A stretch of 64,000 nt of DNA from Melaminivora suipulveris (GCF_003008575.1 NZ_CP027667.1:2156001-2220000), one strand, 5' to 3'; shown: positions 27,154 to 37,151, counted from the stretch's first letter. The notes: generated by a model from the letters alone, not told the origin. A program made the numbers and translations.

Positions 27154-28668
27154 ATGTCTGTTCGCGTCCGCCCGTCCTTACCCCCTGTCTCCCGTCTCCT
27201 GCGCCTGGCCTGCGCGGGCGCATCGCTGCTGCTGGCAGCCCTGGCCGCGCCAGCGGCCGAGCCGGCACGGGCGGTGCATGCGCCCGAGCCAGCCCAAGCC
27301 GCCTCGCTGCCGCCCGCCGTCCTGGCGGCGCTGGCGCGCGCCCAGGTGCCGCGCGAGGCGCTGGCCGCGCTGGTGGTCGACGTCGAGGGCCAGGGGCCGC
27401 CGCGCCTGGCGCTGCAGCCGGACCTGCCGGTCAACCCGGCGTCGGTCATGAAGCTGGTGACCACCTACGCCGCGCTGGAGATGCTCGGGCCGTCCTTCAC
27501 CTGGGACACGCCGGTGTACCTGGACGCCCGGCCCGAGGACGGGCGCCTGCGCGGCAACGTCTACATCAAGGGCTCGGGCGATCCCAAGCTGGTGGCCGAG
27601 CGGCTGTGGCTGCTCATGCGCCGCCTGCGCGCCCAGGGCGTGACCGTCATCGTGGGAGACATCGTGCTGGATCGCAGCGCCTTTGCACTGGCGCCGCACG
27701 ACGCCGCGCAGTTCGACGGCGAGCCCTGGCGCCCCTACAACGTGGCGCCGGACGCGCTGCTGCTGAACTACAAGGCCATCACCTTGAGCTTCGTGCCGGA
27801 CGCGGCAGCCGGCGTGGCCCACGTCAGCCACGAGCCGCCGCTGGCGCACATGGAGCTGCCCGCAAGCGTCCCCGTGGCGCCCGAGGGCACGCCCTGCGGC
27901 GACTGGCGCGCCGCCCTGCGCGCGGAGCTCGCCACCGCCGGGCGCATCGCGCTGGCCGGCCGCTACCCGGCCAGCTGCGGCGAGCGCCAGTGGTCCATCG
28001 CCCCGGCCGGCCCGCGGGACTATGCCGCGCGCGCCGTCGAGGGCATGTGGCGCGAGGTCGGCGGCAAGCTCACCGGCCAGGTGCGCGACGGCATCGTGCC
28101 GGCCGGCCTGGCGCCGGCGTTCAGCGCCACCTCGCCGGCGCTGGCCGAGGTGGTGCGCGACATCAACAAGTACAGCAACAACGTCATGACGCAGCAGCTG
28201 TTGCTGACGCTGGCGCTGCAGCGCAGCGGCCAGGGCAGCCTGGCGGGTGCGCGCTCGCTTCTGGCCCGCTGGTGGGACGAGCGCAGCGGCGCCCCTGGCA
28301 CGCTGGTGGTGGACAACGGCGCCGGCCTGAGCCGCGACGCGCGCCTGACCGCGCGCGGCCTGGCGCGCCTGCTGCAGCACGCCTGGGCCTCGCCGGTCAT
28401 GCCCGAGCTGATGGCTTCGCTGCCGATCGCCGGCGTCGACGGCACGCTGCGCCGCCGCCCCGGCCAGGCCTCGGGCGTGGCGCACCTGAAGACCGGCACG
28501 CTGCGCGACGTGAGCGCCGTGGCCGGCTACGTGCTGGGCGCCAGCGGCCGCCGGCAGGTGCTGGTGGCTGTCATCAACCACCCCAACGCCCCGGCGGCGC
28601 GTCCGGCGCTGGACGCGCTGGTGGACTGGGCGCGCAACGACCAGCCGGGCATGCGCGGGCAGAAATGA
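27154..28668 (+). CDS. dacB: D-alanyl-D-alanine carboxypeptidase/endopeptidase (PBP4, peptidase S13)
   Basis: A 504-residue periplasmic penicillin-binding protein of low molecular mass class C. Signal peptide at residues 1-35. Active-site motifs: SVMK (within NPASVMKLVTTYAALE), SNN (within NKYSNNVMTQQ) and KTG (HLKTGTLRDVSAV). It trims or cleaves peptidoglycan cross-links. ATG at 27154 gives MSVRVRPSLPPVSRLLR. Divergent from tsaB with a 63-base gap that must contain both promoters. Confidence 0.95.
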   Translation: MSVRVRPSLPPVSRLLRLACAGASLLLAALAAPAAEPARAVHAPEPAQAASLPPAVLAALARAQVPREALAALVVDVEGQGPPRLALQPDLPVNPASVMKLVTTYAALEMLGPSFTWDTPVYLDARPEDGRLRGNVYIKGSGDPKLVAERLWLLMRRLRAQGVTVIVGDIVLDRSAFALAPHDAAQFDGEPWRPYNVAPDALLLNYKAITLSFVPDAAAGVAHVSHEPPLAHMELPASVPVAPEGTPCGDWRAALRAELATAGRIALAGRYPASCGERQWSIAPAGPRDYAARAVEGMWREVGGKLTGQVRDGIVPAGLAPAFSATSPALAEVVRDINKYSNNVMTQQLLLTLALQRSGQGSLAGARSLLARWWDERSGAPGTLVVDNGAGLSRDARLTARGLARLLQHAWASPVMPELMASLPIAGVDGTLRRRPGQASGVAHLKTGTLRDVSAVAGYVLGASGRRQVLVAVINHPNAPAARPALDALVDWARNDQPGMRGQK

Positions 28669-28765
28669 GCGGGCGCCCCGCGCGTTTTCCCGCACCCGGC
28701 CAAGGTCACACTTCCATAAGATCGCCACAGCGAACGATCGTGCTTGTCATCAACAGGAGTCTGCG

Positions 28766-29899
28766 ATGAATTTCCGCCTGCGCTGGGTGGCCGCTGCCGC
28801 CCTTTCCACCGTGCTCGTCGCCTGTGGCGGCGGCGGCAGCGACATCGCGCCACCGGACCGCGTCACTTCGGTCAAGGTGGTCGGCGACAGCCTGGCCGAC
28901 AGCGGCACCTTCGGCCTGAAGTTCAGCGTGCAGGGCACGGCCGGCACGGGCGCCGGCTCCACCGCCATCTGGCCCGAGCGCGTGGCCGGCGGCTACGGCC
29001 AGAGCCTGTGCCCGCACTACGACCTGACCAGCGGCAACCTGGCCGTGCGCCCGGCCTGCACCAACTACGCCGTGGGCGGGGGCGCGATCAACTACACCCG
29101 CGTGGCCAACGCGCCGCAGTCCATCCCGCGCCAGCTGGCCGATGCGGCGGCGGCCGGCTACGGCCCGGGCGACCTGCTGCTGGTCGATGGCGGCGGCAAC
29201 GATGCGGCGGACCTGATCAGCGCCTACCTGGCGGTGCCCAGGGACGGCGGCGCGGCGTACCGGGCGCTGCTGTCCAGCGTGCTGGACGCCGCCACCGTGC
29301 AGCAGCTGCTGGGCGGCGGAGCGGCCGGCATGGCGCAGGCCGGCGGCGTGTACATGCAGGCGCTGGCGACGCGCTTTGCCGCCACGCTCAAGGCGCAGGC
29401 GCTGGACAAGGGCGCCACCCGCGTGGCGGTCTTGAACATGCCCGACGTGACGCTCACGCCGAAGTTCCGCGTGGTGCTGGCCGCCATCGCCCAGGCCAAT
29501 GGCGCGGCCGCGGCGGCGCAGGCCGAGGGCCTGTTCAGCAGCTGGGTTCAGGCCTTCAACGCCCGCCTGGCCGAGCAGTTCGCCGGCGATCGCCGCGTGG
29601 TGGTGGTGGACTTCTACAGCGCCTTCAAGGACCAGTACCAGCGTCCCGCCCAGTACGGCTACACCAACGTCGCCACGCCAGCCTGCCCGGCCACTGGCGT
29701 CGACGCCAGCGGCCTGCCGACCTACACCTTCCCCACCTGCACCGGCGCCGCGCTGTCGGCCAATCCGCCGGCCGGCGCCAGCGGCGCCAACTGGTGGGAG
29801 CGCTACCTGTTCTCCGACTCCTTCCACCCCACGCCGTACGCGCACCAGCTGCTCGGCGAGCAGGTCGCGCGCGCGCTCAAGGCTGCCGGCTGGAACTGA
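28766..29899 (+). CDS. SGNH/GDSL hydrolase family lipoprotein (active-site residues present)
   Basis: A 377-residue putative lipoprotein with lipobox VLVAC (Cys20) followed by GGGGSD. The GDSL block I is VKVVGDSLADSGTFG with nucleophile Ser42, block III appears as VDGGGNDAADL, and the C-terminal catalytic pair as SDSFHPTPYAHQL. It would act as an esterase or lipase at the envelope. The ATG at 28766 is preceded by CAGGAG. Convergent with a second GDSL-like gene, from which a shared terminator separates it. Confidence 0.9.
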   Translation: MNFRLRWVAAAALSTVLVACGGGGSDIAPPDRVTSVKVVGDSLADSGTFGLKFSVQGTAGTGAGSTAIWPERVAGGYGQSLCPHYDLTSGNLAVRPACTNYAVGGGAINYTRVANAPQSIPRQLADAAAAGYGPGDLLLVDGGGNDAADLISAYLAVPRDGGAAYRALLSSVLDAATVQQLLGGGAAGMAQAGGVYMQALATRFAATLKAQALDKGATRVAVLNMPDVTLTPKFRVVLAAIAQANGAAAAAQAEGLFSSWVQAFNARLAEQFAGDRRVVVVDFYSAFKDQYQRPAQYGYTNVATPACPATGVDASGLPTYTFPTCTGAALSANPPAGASGANWWERYLFSDSFHPTPYAHQLLGEQVARALKAAGWN

Positions 29900-29920
29900 G
29901 CCCAACCGGGTGAAGAACAA

Positions 29921-29953
29921 AAGGCCGGCACCCGCATGGGGCCGGCCTTTCTC
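29921..29953. terminator. Bidirectional terminator between the two GDSL genes
   Basis: Stem AAGGCCGGC (29921-29929) pairs with GCCGGCCTT (29941-29949) and is flanked by an A-rich run on one side and TTTCT on the other, so it can serve both convergent genes. Confidence 0.85.
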
Positions 29954-29992
29954 GTTGCACTTTGCCCGCGCGACGCTACGCAGGCCGGTGGA

Positions 29993-30946
29993 TCACCAGC
30001 GCGAGCGCAGGCGGTCGTAGGTGATGTCGCCGAGCTGGCGCTGGGCGGCCGGCGTCAGGTAGACCTTGTCGGCAAAGACGTAGCGATCCGTATTGGCGCC
30101 GGGCAGCAGCGTGCCGGTGTTGCACAGGGCCGAGTTGACTTCGCCCACACCGATGCCGATGCCGGGACCTGGGTCGACCGAGGTGCACACCGGCGTCTTG
30201 CCGTCGTTGAAACCATAGGAGCCGGGCGAGCCCTCGAAGACGTTGACGTAGTAGGCCACGTCCACGTACAGCACGTTCTTGCCCAGGTCCTCGATGTTGA
30301 TCAGCAGGCTCTGGTTGAAGGCGTTGCTGGCGCGGCTGATCAAATCCTGCTGACCGATGGCCTTGGCCCAGGGCGTGCGGCTCAGGTCATACACGCCGGT
30401 CATCAACACGTGCTTGGCGCCCGCGGCCACCAGGCGGCGCACCTGGGCGGCCAGGTCTTCGCCGGTCTTGCGAGCGGCGGCGACGTACTGCTCCGGCGTC
30501 TGCGCGCCGGCCTGCACGGCGGCCATGCCGGCGATCAGGTCGGAGGTGCCGGCGGCCAGCATCACCAGGTCGTTGTCGGCAAAGCGCTGGCCTGCCAGGA
30601 ACTGGTCGATCTGCTGCGCCACCGTGGGCGTGGTGGCGTTGCCGGCGGCGTCGGGCGTGGCCAGCACGCGCGCGTTGCCCTGCGCAAAGCCCAGGCCGCC
30701 CGCCGATGCGGGCTGCAGCGGGCGCTCGTAGCGCGCGGCCACCTGCAGCGTCCAGGTGTTGGCGCTGCCGTCGTTGACGGTGTAGCGCGAGCCTTTCTGA
30801 CCCACGTCGGCAAAGGCGTCGCCGAAAGTGATCATGCGCTCGGGCGCCAGCGCCGATTCGGTGGAGCTGGAGCCGCAGGCGGCCAAGAGCGCGGCCGACG
30901 CGCACGCCGCTGCCACAAAGGTTCGGCGCATCCAATTTGCTGCCAT
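29993..30946 (-). CDS. SGNH/GDSL-like lipoprotein lacking the catalytic Ser and His
   Basis: A 317-residue putative lipoprotein (lipobox LLAAC, Cys24). The fold is that of the GDSL family: MITFGDAFADVGQ, GNARV, VMLAAGTSDLI and a C-terminal ADKVYLTPAAQRQLGDI. However block I has Ala44 where the nucleophilic Ser should be, the block III Asn is replaced by Ser (GTSD), and the C-terminal DxxH site reads YLTPAAQ without His. It is therefore probably not a hydrolase in the normal sense. ATG at 30946 with GGAGAA upstream. Role unknown; binding or scaffold function is a guess. Confidence 0.85.
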   Translation of the reverse strand: MAANWMRRTFVAAACASAALLAACGSSSTESALAPERMITFGDAFADVGQKGSRYTVNDGSANTWTLQVAARYERPLQPASAGGLGFAQGNARVLATPDAAGNATTPTVAQQIDQFLAGQRFADNDLVMLAAGTSDLIAGMAAVQAGAQTPEQYVAAARKTGEDLAAQVRRLVAAGAKHVLMTGVYDLSRTPWAKAIGQQDLISRASNAFNQSLLINIEDLGKNVLYVDVAYYVNVFEGSPGSYGFNDGKTPVCTSVDPGPGIGIGVGEVNSALCNTGTLLPGANTDRYVFADKVYLTPAAQRQLGDITYDRLRSRW

Positions 30947-30995
30947 GGAGTTCTCCGCAAGAAAAGGGGTTGTCGTCAGTTTAAGGGCGCCGGGC

Positions 30996-31994
30996 TCAGC
31001 CGGCGGCAGCCGCGCGCGCCAGCCGGTCGCGCACACCTTCCCAATCGGGGCTGTCCGGCGGCGTCTCGACCCAGATCAGGGCCACGCCGGCGTCGTCGAA
31101 GTCGCGCAGCGCAGAAAACAGCTCGCGCGCCGCGCCGGCGGCATCCTGCGGCATGCGCCGCAGCAGCACCTGGGACGAAGGTGTCGCCAGCGCCGTGCGC
31201 GCGTACACCGCCAGGCGCTTTGCGTCCTTGCCCAGCACGTCGAGCCCGGCCTGCAGCTGGCGCGCGTCCATCAGCCGCACCTGCGCCGTCGGCGCGTAGT
31301 GGGCCAAGAGCGTGCCTGACGCCCGTGGTGTCAGCGCAGGCAGCTCATCTTTCGATAGTGGGCGCTGGCCGCAGGCGCGCTCGATGTCGTCCCGCGAGAT
31401 GGCACCAGGGCGCAGCAGCACCGGCACGCCGCGCGTGCAGTCGACGATGGTCGACTCGATGCCGACCTGGCAGGGCCCGCCGTCCAGCACCAGCAGCTGC
31501 GGGCCGAACTCATCCTGCACGTGCGCGGCGGTGGTCGGGCTGACGCGCCCGAACCGGTTGGCGCTGGGCGCGGCCAGGCCGTGGATGGGCGGCGCCAGAA
31601 GCAGGCATTCGGCCAGGACGGTCTGAGCGGCCGGATGCGCCGGGCAGCGCAGGCCGACGCTGGATTGGCCGCCCGCGGCGGCCGCGGCGCGGCCGGGCAG
31701 GCGCGGCAGGATCAGCGTCAGCGGGCCGGGCCAGAAGGCGTCCATGAGCGCTTGAGCGAACACCGGCACCTCGCGCGCGTAGTGCGGCACCATGTCGCTG
31801 CCGGCCACATGCACGATCAGTGGGTGGTCGGCCGGCCGGCCCTTGGCGGCGAAGATGCGCGCCACCGCGGCGTCGTTGTCGGCATCGGCGGCCAGGCCGT
31901 AGACGGTTTCGGTCGGCAGGCCCAGCAGCTCGCCGCGCGCCAGCGCCTGCGCGGCGGCCTGCACCGAGGGGGAGAGCGTGGCGTCCAGCAGCAT
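30996..31994 (-). CDS. L-threonylcarbamoyladenylate synthase, Sua5 (two-domain) type
   Basis: A 332-residue enzyme that makes threonylcarbamoyl-AMP for tRNA t6A. The YrdC domain (residues 1-205) shows LPTETVYGLAADA, AAKGRPADHPLIVH, PGPLTLIL, HGLAAPSANRFGRVSPT and GIESTIVDC. After a linker (LPALTPRASGTLLAHYAP, the Sua5 closing loop) comes the C-terminal Sua5 domain. Start ATG at 31994 is only 5 bases after the purK stop, so it is in the purE-purK operon. TsaB of the same pathway lies at 26389. Confidence 0.95.
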   Translation of the reverse strand: MLLDATLSPSVQAAAQALARGELLGLPTETVYGLAADADNDAAVARIFAAKGRPADHPLIVHVAGSDMVPHYAREVPVFAQALMDAFWPGPLTLILPRLPGRAAAAAGGQSSVGLRCPAHPAAQTVLAECLLLAPPIHGLAAPSANRFGRVSPTTAAHVQDEFGPQLLVLDGGPCQVGIESTIVDCTRGVPVLLRPGAISRDDIERACGQRPLSKDELPALTPRASGTLLAHYAPTAQVRLMDARQLQAGLDVLGKDAKRLAVYARTALATPSSQVLLRRMPQDAAGAARELFSALRDFDDAGVALIWVETPPDSPDWEGVRDRLARAAAAG

Positions 31995-31999
31995 GGCGC

Positions 32000-33175
32000 T
32001 CAAAAGGGCGCGATGCCCAGCAGCGCCGCCGCCTGCAGCGCCGTGGCGCGCGCGGCTTCGGGCGTGGCGCCGGTGACGTTCAGGTGGCCCATCTTGCGGC
32101 CGGGCTTGGCCTCGGTCTTGCCGTACAGGTGCAGGTGGCAGCCGGGCAAGGCCAGCACCTGCTGCCAGGGCGGCGCGACCAGGCTGCCATCCGGCGCGCG
32201 GTGCCACAGGTCGCCCAGCAGGTTGAGCATGATGGCCGGGCTGTGCTGGCGCGGCTGCGCCAGCGGCAGGCCGGCCATGCAGCGCACCTGCAGCTCGAAC
32301 TGCGAGACGTCGGCGCCGTTTTGGCTCCAGTGGCCGCTGTTGTGCGGGCGTGGCGCCATTTCGTTGACGACCAGGCTGCCATCCTCGAGCACGAAGAACT
32401 CCACGCACAGCACGCCGACATAGTCCAGTCCTTGTGCTATCGATTTCGCAGCATGAAGCGCTTTATCCACGCCGACTGACGGCAGATTTCCCTCGAAAAC
32501 CTCGGTCACGGCCAGGATGCCGTCCCGGTGCAGGTTGCGCTGCACCGGCAAATGCACCAGTGCGCCGTCGCGTCCGCGCGCGACGATGACCGAGCATTCC
32601 TCTCGCAGCGGCAGCATCTTCTCCAGCACGCAGGGCACGCGCGCGAGCTGCTGCCAGGCGTCGGCCAGCTCCGCGCGCGTGGCCACGCGCACCTGACCCT
32701 TGCCGTCGTAGCCCAGGCGCGCGGTTTTCAGGATGCCGGGCAGCAGCGTTTGCGCGTCCACTGCGGCCAGGGTTTGCTCGCTGTCGATCAGCGCGTGCGG
32801 CGCCACCGGCACGCCGCAGCGCACGAAGTGGGCTTTCTCCGCCGCGCGGTCCTGCGCGATGGCCACGGCTGCGGCGGCGGGCGCCACCGGCACGCTGCGC
32901 GCCAGCATCTGCAGCGCTGCGGCGGGGACGTTCTCGAACTCGGTGGTCACCGCCGCGCAGCTACCCGCCAGCTCTGCGAGCGCCTGTGAGTCGTCGTACG
33001 CGGCGCGGATGTGGCGGTGGCTGACCAGGCCGGCGGGGCTTTGCGCGTCGGGGTCCAGCACGGCGGTGGCGTAGCCCATGGCCTGCGCCGCGTGCACGAA
33101 CATGCGCCCTAGCTGGCCGCCGCCGAGCACGCCCAGCGTCTGGCCGGGCAGGATGGGGCCGGTGGTTGCTGTCAT
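32000..33175 (-). CDS. purK: N5-carboxyaminoimidazole ribonucleotide synthase (PurK), carrying a repeat-derived insert
   Basis: A 391-residue ATP-grasp enzyme of purine synthesis that carboxylates AIR with bicarbonate and ATP. The N-terminus is [20 protein letters not shown]-grasp motifs include [26 protein letters not shown] and [13 protein letters not shown]. At residues about 225-247, between the FEGN segment and [13 protein letters not shown], a dispersed repeat is read through in frame and supplies [18 protein letters not shown], where relatives have an unrelated Ala/Arg-rich helix before LDYVGV. All catalytic motifs remain. Overlaps purE by 4 bases. Confidence 0.96.
   Translation of the reverse strand: MTATTGPILPGQTLGVLGGGQLGRMFVHAAQAMGYATAVLDPDAQSPAGLVSHRHIRAAYDDSQALAELAGSCAAVTTEFENVPAAALQMLARSVPVAPAAAAVAIAQDRAAEKAHFVRCGVPVAPHALIDSEQTLAAVDAQTLLPGILKTARLGYDGKGQVRVATRAELADAWQQLARVPCVLEKMLPLREECSVIVARGRDGALVHLPVQRNLHRDGILAVTEVFEGNLPSVGVDKALHAAKSIAQGLDYVGVLCVEFFVLEDGSLVVNEMAPRPHNSGHWSQNGADVSQFELQVRCMAGLPLAQPRQHSPAIMLNLLGDLWHRAPDGSLVAPPWQQVLALPGCHLHLYGKTEAKPGRKMGHLNVTGATPEAARATALQAAALLGIAPF
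32435..32500 (+). repeat. Dispersed 60-bp repeat (DR60), copy 6, inside purK
   Basis: GTGCTATCGATTT, GAAGCGCTTTATCCACGCC, GACTGACGGCAGATTT match the repeat consensus over its whole length, on the strand opposite to purK, with the reading frame kept open. Confidence 0.88.
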
Positions 33176-33666
33176 GCGGCGGGCGGCAGTTGCATGGCGC
33201 GCGCGGCGGCGGTCTGCTCGGCGCGCCATGCGGCCAGGCGCTCCTGCAGCGCGGGCTGCCCGCCCGCCAGCATGGCCACGGCGAACAGGGCGGCATTGGC
33301 CGCGCCGGCGGTGCCGATGGCGAACGTCGCCACCGGCACGCCCCTGGGCATCTGCACGATGGAATGCAGCGAATCCACGCCCTGCAGGTGCCGGCTGGCC
33401 ACCGGCACGCCCAGCACCGGCACCAGCGTCTTGGCGGCGATCATGCCCGGCAGGTGCGCCGCGCCGCCGGCGCCGGCGATGATGGCTTTCAGGCCGCGCG
33501 CCTGCGCGCCTTCGGCATAGGCGAACATGTCGTCGGGCATGCGGTGCGCCGAGACCACGCGCGCTTCGTGCGGGATGCCGAACTGTTCGAGGATGGCCAC
33601 TGCGTGCTGCATGGTCTCCCAGTCGCTGGAAGAACCCATGACCACGCCGATCTGGATGGATTGCAT
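33172..33666 (-). CDS. purE: N5-carboxyaminoimidazole ribonucleotide mutase (class I PurE)
   Basis: A 164-residue enzyme that follows PurK in purine synthesis. Motifs: [42 protein letters not shown] and [18 protein letters not shown] 20-residue basic C-terminal extension is seen. First gene of a purE-purK-sua5 operon; divergent from the CnoX-like gene. Confidence 0.97.
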   Translation of the reverse strand: MQSIQIGVVMGSSSDWETMQHAVAILEQFGIPHEARVVSAHRMPDDMFAYAEGAQARGLKAIIAGAGGAAHLPGMIAAKTLVPVLGVPVASRHLQGVDSLHSIVQMPRGVPVATFAIGTAGAANAALFAVAMLAGGQPALQERLAAWRAEQTAAARAMQLPPAA

Positions 33667-33806
33667 GAGGAGGGTGTGAGGGAGATGCGCCGGCAGCGCA
33701 TTCCGGGCTGAAACCGCAGGATTTTAGAGGGCGGCGCGCTTTGCCAGACAATCCGCCCATCGAGTGCAACCCGCGCCGCGCGCGCCACGCAGGGATTGGA
33801 AACAAC

Positions 33807-34715
33807 ATGTTGGACGTCACCGTAGAGAATTTTGAAGCCGAGGTCATCACCGCCTCCATGCAGGTGCCGGTGCTGGTCGATTTCTGGGCGCCCTGGTGCG
33901 GCCCGTGCAAGACGCTGGGCCCGGTGCTGGAGAAGCTGGAGACGGAATACGACGGCCGCTTCAAGCTGGTCAAGATCGACTCCGACCAGGAGCAGCAACT
34001 GGCCGCCATGTTCGGCATCCGCAGCATCCCGACCTGCATCCTGATGATGAACGGCCAACCGGTGGATGGCTTCATGGGCGCGCAGACCGAGGGGCAGGTC
34101 CGCAGCTTCCTGGACAAGCACCTGCCCAGCGTGGAGGAGCTCGCCGGCCAGGAGCAGGAGCAAGCCGCCCAGCAGGCGCTGGCCGAGGGCGACACCGAAG
34201 GCGCGCTGGAGCGCCTGCAGCACGCCGTGGCCACCGACCCGGCCAACGACGAGGCGCGTTTTGATTACGTGCGCCTGCTGCTGCAGATGGGGCGCGAGGA
34301 CGACGCCAAGGTGGCCTTCGCCCCGGTGATCGCCAAGGCCGAGGGCGTGCAGCGCCTGGGCGCGCTGAAGGTCTGGCTTGACGCTATTGATTTTGTAGCT
34401 AGAGGCGCTTATGACACGGCGGCTGAGGGCCAATTCGAGTCAAAAATCGCCGCCAACCGGCGCGATTTCGACCTGCGCTACGCCCGTGCCCGCTGGCTGA
34501 TCAGCCAGCAGCGCTGGACCGACGCGCTGGACGAGCTGCTGGAAATCCTGATGCGCGACAAGGCGTGGGGCGAGGGTGCCGCGCGCAAGGCTTATGTGGC
34601 GGTGCTGGACATCATCGAGCCGCCCAAGCCCAAGGTGGCCGACGGCCAGATCCCGCCCGAGGATCCGCTGGTCGCCAGCTACCGGCGCCGCCTGTCCAGC
34701 GTCGTATTGAGCTGA
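33807..34715 (+). CDS. Thioredoxin-TPR co-chaperone (CnoX/YbbN-like), with a repeat-derived insert
   Basis: A 302-residue protein: thioredoxin fold at residues 1-110 with intact WCGPC (Cys31, Cys34), then a TPR region (residues 130-300) ending in the conserved [20 protein letters not shown]. coli CnoX lacks the second active-site Cys; here both are present, so redox activity is likely, together with holdase transfer to GroEL or DnaK known for the family. At residues about 192-214 a dispersed repeat is read in frame, giving [18 protein letters not shown] between two TPR helices. ATG at 33807. Confidence 0.92.
   Translation: MLDVTVENFEAEVITASMQVPVLVDFWAPWCGPCKTLGPVLEKLETEYDGRFKLVKIDSDQEQQLAAMFGIRSIPTCILMMNGQPVDGFMGAQTEGQVRSFLDKHLPSVEELAGQEQEQAAQQALAEGDTEGALERLQHAVATDPANDEARFDYVRLLLQMGREDDAKVAFAPVIAKAEGVQRLGALKVWLDAIDFVARGAYDTAAEGQFESKIAANRRDFDLRYARARWLISQQRWTDALDELLEILMRDKAWGEGAARKAYVAVLDIIEPPKPKVADGQIPPEDPLVASYRRRLSSVVLS
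34381..34447 (+). repeat. Dispersed 60-bp repeat (DR60), copy 7, inside the CnoX-like gene
   Basis: GCTATTGATTTTGTAGCT, GAGGCGCTTATGACACGGC, GGCTGAGGGC and GAGTCAAAAATC follow the repeat pattern. More diverged than intergenic copies, as expected under coding constraint. Confidence 0.75.
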
Positions 34716-34729
34716 GGCGCCGGCGGCGT

Positions 34730-35554
34730 ATGCCCAGAGTTTGGGCGGCATGCGCTGCGCTGGTCGCAGGCTGGCTGCTGGCCGGCTGCGCCAGCGGCCC
34801 GCCGCCCGATGCTGCGATCACCGGCGTCGCCCTGTCGCGCGAGCGCCTGTACCTGCCGCCCGAAGCAGTCTTTGAGGCCGCGCTGATGGACGTGAGCCGC
34901 CCTGGCGAGCCGCCGGTGGCGCTGGCACGCCAGCGTTTGGAGGGTGTCGGCGCGCCGCCGTATGCGCTGCGCATCCCCTACCACCAGACGAGCATCCATA
35001 CCGGCGGTCGCTACGAAGTGCGCGCGGCCGTCACGCTGCAAGGGCGGCTGTGGCTGGACACCCCGCGCACGCACCCCGTGCTGCTCGACCCCGCCCTGCG
35101 CCACGTCGACGTGATCCTGGCACGCGTGCCGCAGCTTCCCGCCACCGAGGCCGCCGCCATGCCGCTGCGCCAGACCTGGTGGCGGCTGGTGCAGATCATG
35201 GACGGCCCGCCGGTGGGCGAGCCGGCAGCGGGCGCCGAAGCGGCGCATCTGGTGCTGGCGCGCGAGGACGATCGCGCCTCGGGCGCGGGCGGCTGCAACC
35301 GCTTTGCCGGGCAGTTCGCGCTGGAGGGCGGGCGGCTACGGTTTTTCGGCCTGGGCTCGGCGCTGCGCCTGTGCCTGGATGGCGGCGCCAGCGAGCTGGC
35401 CTATCTGGAAAAGCTCAGCGCCGTGGCCGCGTACTGGCAGGAGGGCGAGACGCTGGAGCTGCGTGACGGCGAAGGCCAGCCACTGCTGCGCTTTGCCGCC
35501 CAGGAGCGCGGCGTGCCGCGGCGGGACGGCGAGCCCGAAATGCTGCCGCAGTAA
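34730..35554 (+). CDS. YbaY-META domain lipoprotein
   Basis: A 274-residue putative outer-membrane or periplasmic lipoprotein. Lipobox LLAGC with Cys20. Residues 28-145 resemble the YbaY/YscW lipoprotein fold (GVALSRERLYLPPEAVFEA, PYALRIPYH). Residues 150-260 are a META domain as in HslJ (WWRLVQIMDGPPVG, GGCNRFAGQFALEGGRLRF, LEKLSAVAAYWQEGETLEL). META proteins are linked to outer-membrane stress in E. coli; function here is unknown. It follows the CnoX-like gene by 14 bases and is probably cotranscribed. Confidence 0.88.
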   Translation: MPRVWAACAALVAGWLLAGCASGPPPDAAITGVALSRERLYLPPEAVFEAALMDVSRPGEPPVALARQRLEGVGAPPYALRIPYHQTSIHTGGRYEVRAAVTLQGRLWLDTPRTHPVLLDPALRHVDVILARVPQLPATEAAAMPLRQTWWRLVQIMDGPPVGEPAAGAEAAHLVLAREDDRASGAGGCNRFAGQFALEGGRLRFFGLGSALRLCLDGGASELAYLEKLSAVAAYWQEGETLELRDGEGQPLLRFAAQERGVPRRDGEPEMLPQ

Positions 35555-35570
35555 CGGGCGAACTGAGCTT

Positions 35571-36491
35571 TCAGCCCATCAGCCGCTGCAGCGCCTCGCG
35601 GTACTTGGCGGCGGTGCGCTCGACCACCTCCTGCGGCAGGCGCGGCGCCGGGGCGGTCTTGTTCCACGGCCGGCCGCCCACCTGGGCCTGCTCCAGCCAG
35701 TCGCGTACGAACTGCTTGTCGTAGCTCGGCGGGTTCTCGCCGGCGGCCAGGGCGGCCTCGTAGCCCTCCACCGGCCAGTAGCGCGAGCTGTCGGGTGTCA
35801 GCACCTCGTCCATCAGCACCAGCCGGCCGTCCCGGTCCAGGCCGAACTCGAACTTGGTGTCGGCGATGATCATGCCGCGCTCCAGCGCGATGGCCGCCGC
35901 CGCCTCGTACAGCTGGATCGAGACGTCGCGGATCTGCGTGGCCAGCTCCAGGCCGATCATCTCCACCGTGCGCTCGAAGGTGATGTTCTCGTCGTGCTCG
36001 CCCACGGCCGCCTTGGCGGCGGGCGTGTAGATCGGGTGCGGCAAACGCGCGGCGTTGGTCAGGCCCTCCGGCAGCGGCACGCCGCAGACCGAGCGCGATT
36101 CCTGGTATTCCTTCCAGCCGCTGCCGGCCAGGTAGCCGCGCACCACGGCCTCCACCGGGATGGGTTTCAGGCGCTGCACCAGCATCGAGCGGCCCTGCAC
36201 CTGTGGCACGTCCTCGGGCGCCACCACGCTCTCGGGTGCGTCGCCGGTCAGATGGTTGGGCACGATGTGGCCCAGCTTGTCGAACCAGAACAGCGCCATG
36301 CGCGTGAGCAGCTCGCCCTTGGCCGGTATGGGCTCGCCCATGATCACGTCGAAGGCCGACAGCCGATCGCTGGCCAGCATCAGGATGCGGTCCTCGCCCA
36401 CGGCGTAGTTGTCGCGCACCTTGCCGCGCGCCAGCAATGGCAGCGATTTCAGGGACGAGGTGTGCAGGGCGGCGGCGCGGGGCTGGGTCAT
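35571..36491 (-). CDS. purC: Phosphoribosylaminoimidazole-succinocarboxamide synthase
   Basis: A 306-residue SAICAR synthetase joining CAIR and aspartate. Motifs: [48 protein letters not shown] and [26 protein letters not shown]. The length is that of the larger betaproteobacterial form. ATG at 36491. Convergent with the META lipoprotein gene and near purEK. Confidence 0.97.
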   Translation of the reverse strand: MTQPRAAALHTSSLKSLPLLARGKVRDNYAVGEDRILMLASDRLSAFDVIMGEPIPAKGELLTRMALFWFDKLGHIVPNHLTGDAPESVVAPEDVPQVQGRSMLVQRLKPIPVEAVVRGYLAGSGWKEYQESRSVCGVPLPEGLTNAARLPHPIYTPAAKAAVGEHDENITFERTVEMIGLELATQIRDVSIQLYEAAAAIALERGMIIADTKFEFGLDRDGRLVLMDEVLTPDSSRYWPVEGYEAALAAGENPPSYDKQFVRDWLEQAQVGGRPWNKTAPAPRLPQEVVERTAAKYREALQRLMG

Positions 36492-36800
36492 GGCGGCAGT
36501 GCGAAAGAGGGCGGCTGGGGGCTGCGCAGGACCGGTGGCGGCGCTGCGGCGCGCGATTCTAGGCCCGGCCCGAACGGGCGCCGGCGCGGCAGTGCAAGCC
36601 GGCCATTGTGCAAGGTTTCGGCGGCGCAGGCACCCCCGCCGGATTTCCCGTGCGCGCCAGCCGGGCAACGCATTGCCTTTGCCGAAGGGCGCGCGCATAG
36701 TCAACGGTAGTTCACGGTTTCGGATGCATCCACCTTCGCCCGCCGCGGGCCCCTCACCGGGGGCGCGGCATTTCCCCAGTGAGTCGCAGGAGGCTTATTC
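36492..36800. other. Intergenic region purC-hpf
   Basis: About 310 bases between divergent genes. I see no open frame that resembles a protein; one plausible sigma-70 promoter for hpf is listed separately. The rpoN gene that often precedes hpf in related bacteria is absent here. Confidence 0.6.
36673..36701 (+). promoter_or_regulatory. Putative sigma-70 promoter of hpf
   Basis: TTGCCT and CATAGT separated by exactly 17 bases, 100 bases upstream of the hpf ATG. Both boxes differ from consensus by two or more positions, so this is a suggestion. Confidence 0.4.
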
Positions 36801-37151
36801 ATGAACTTGACGATCAGCGGACATCACCTCGAAGTCACCCCCGCATTGCGCAATTACGTGACCACGAAGCTCGAGCGCATCCTGCGCCACTTCGATCAGG
36901 TGGTCGAAGCCCGGGTGCTGCTGACGGTGGAAAAGCAAAAGGAGAAGGACCGGCGCCAGCGCGCCGAATGCACGCTGCGCGTCAAGGGCAGCGACCTGTT
37001 CGTGGAGAGCATGCACGCCGACCTGTATGCCGCCGTCGATGAACTGATGGACAAGCTCGACCGCATGGTCGTGCGCTACAAGGACCGCGTGCAGGACCAC
37101 CAGGCGGGGGTGCGACGCCAGACCCTGCAAGCCGCCGGCGCGGCCGCCTGA
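36801..37151 (+). CDS. hpf: Ribosome hibernation promoting factor, short form
   Basis: A 116-residue HPF/RaiA domain protein ([42 protein letters not shown]) that binds idle 30S subunits and stabilises 70S/100S ribosomes. It has only a 20-residue basic tail after the domain, so it is the short HPF rather than the long dimerising type. ATG at 36801 with CAGGAGG upstream. Starts the hpf-ptsN-hprK cluster. Confidence 0.95.
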   Translation: MNLTISGHHLEVTPALRNYVTTKLERILRHFDQVVEARVLLTVEKQKEKDRRQRAECTLRVKGSDLFVESMHADLYAAVDELMDKLDRMVVRYKDRVQDHQAGVRRQTLQAAGAAA

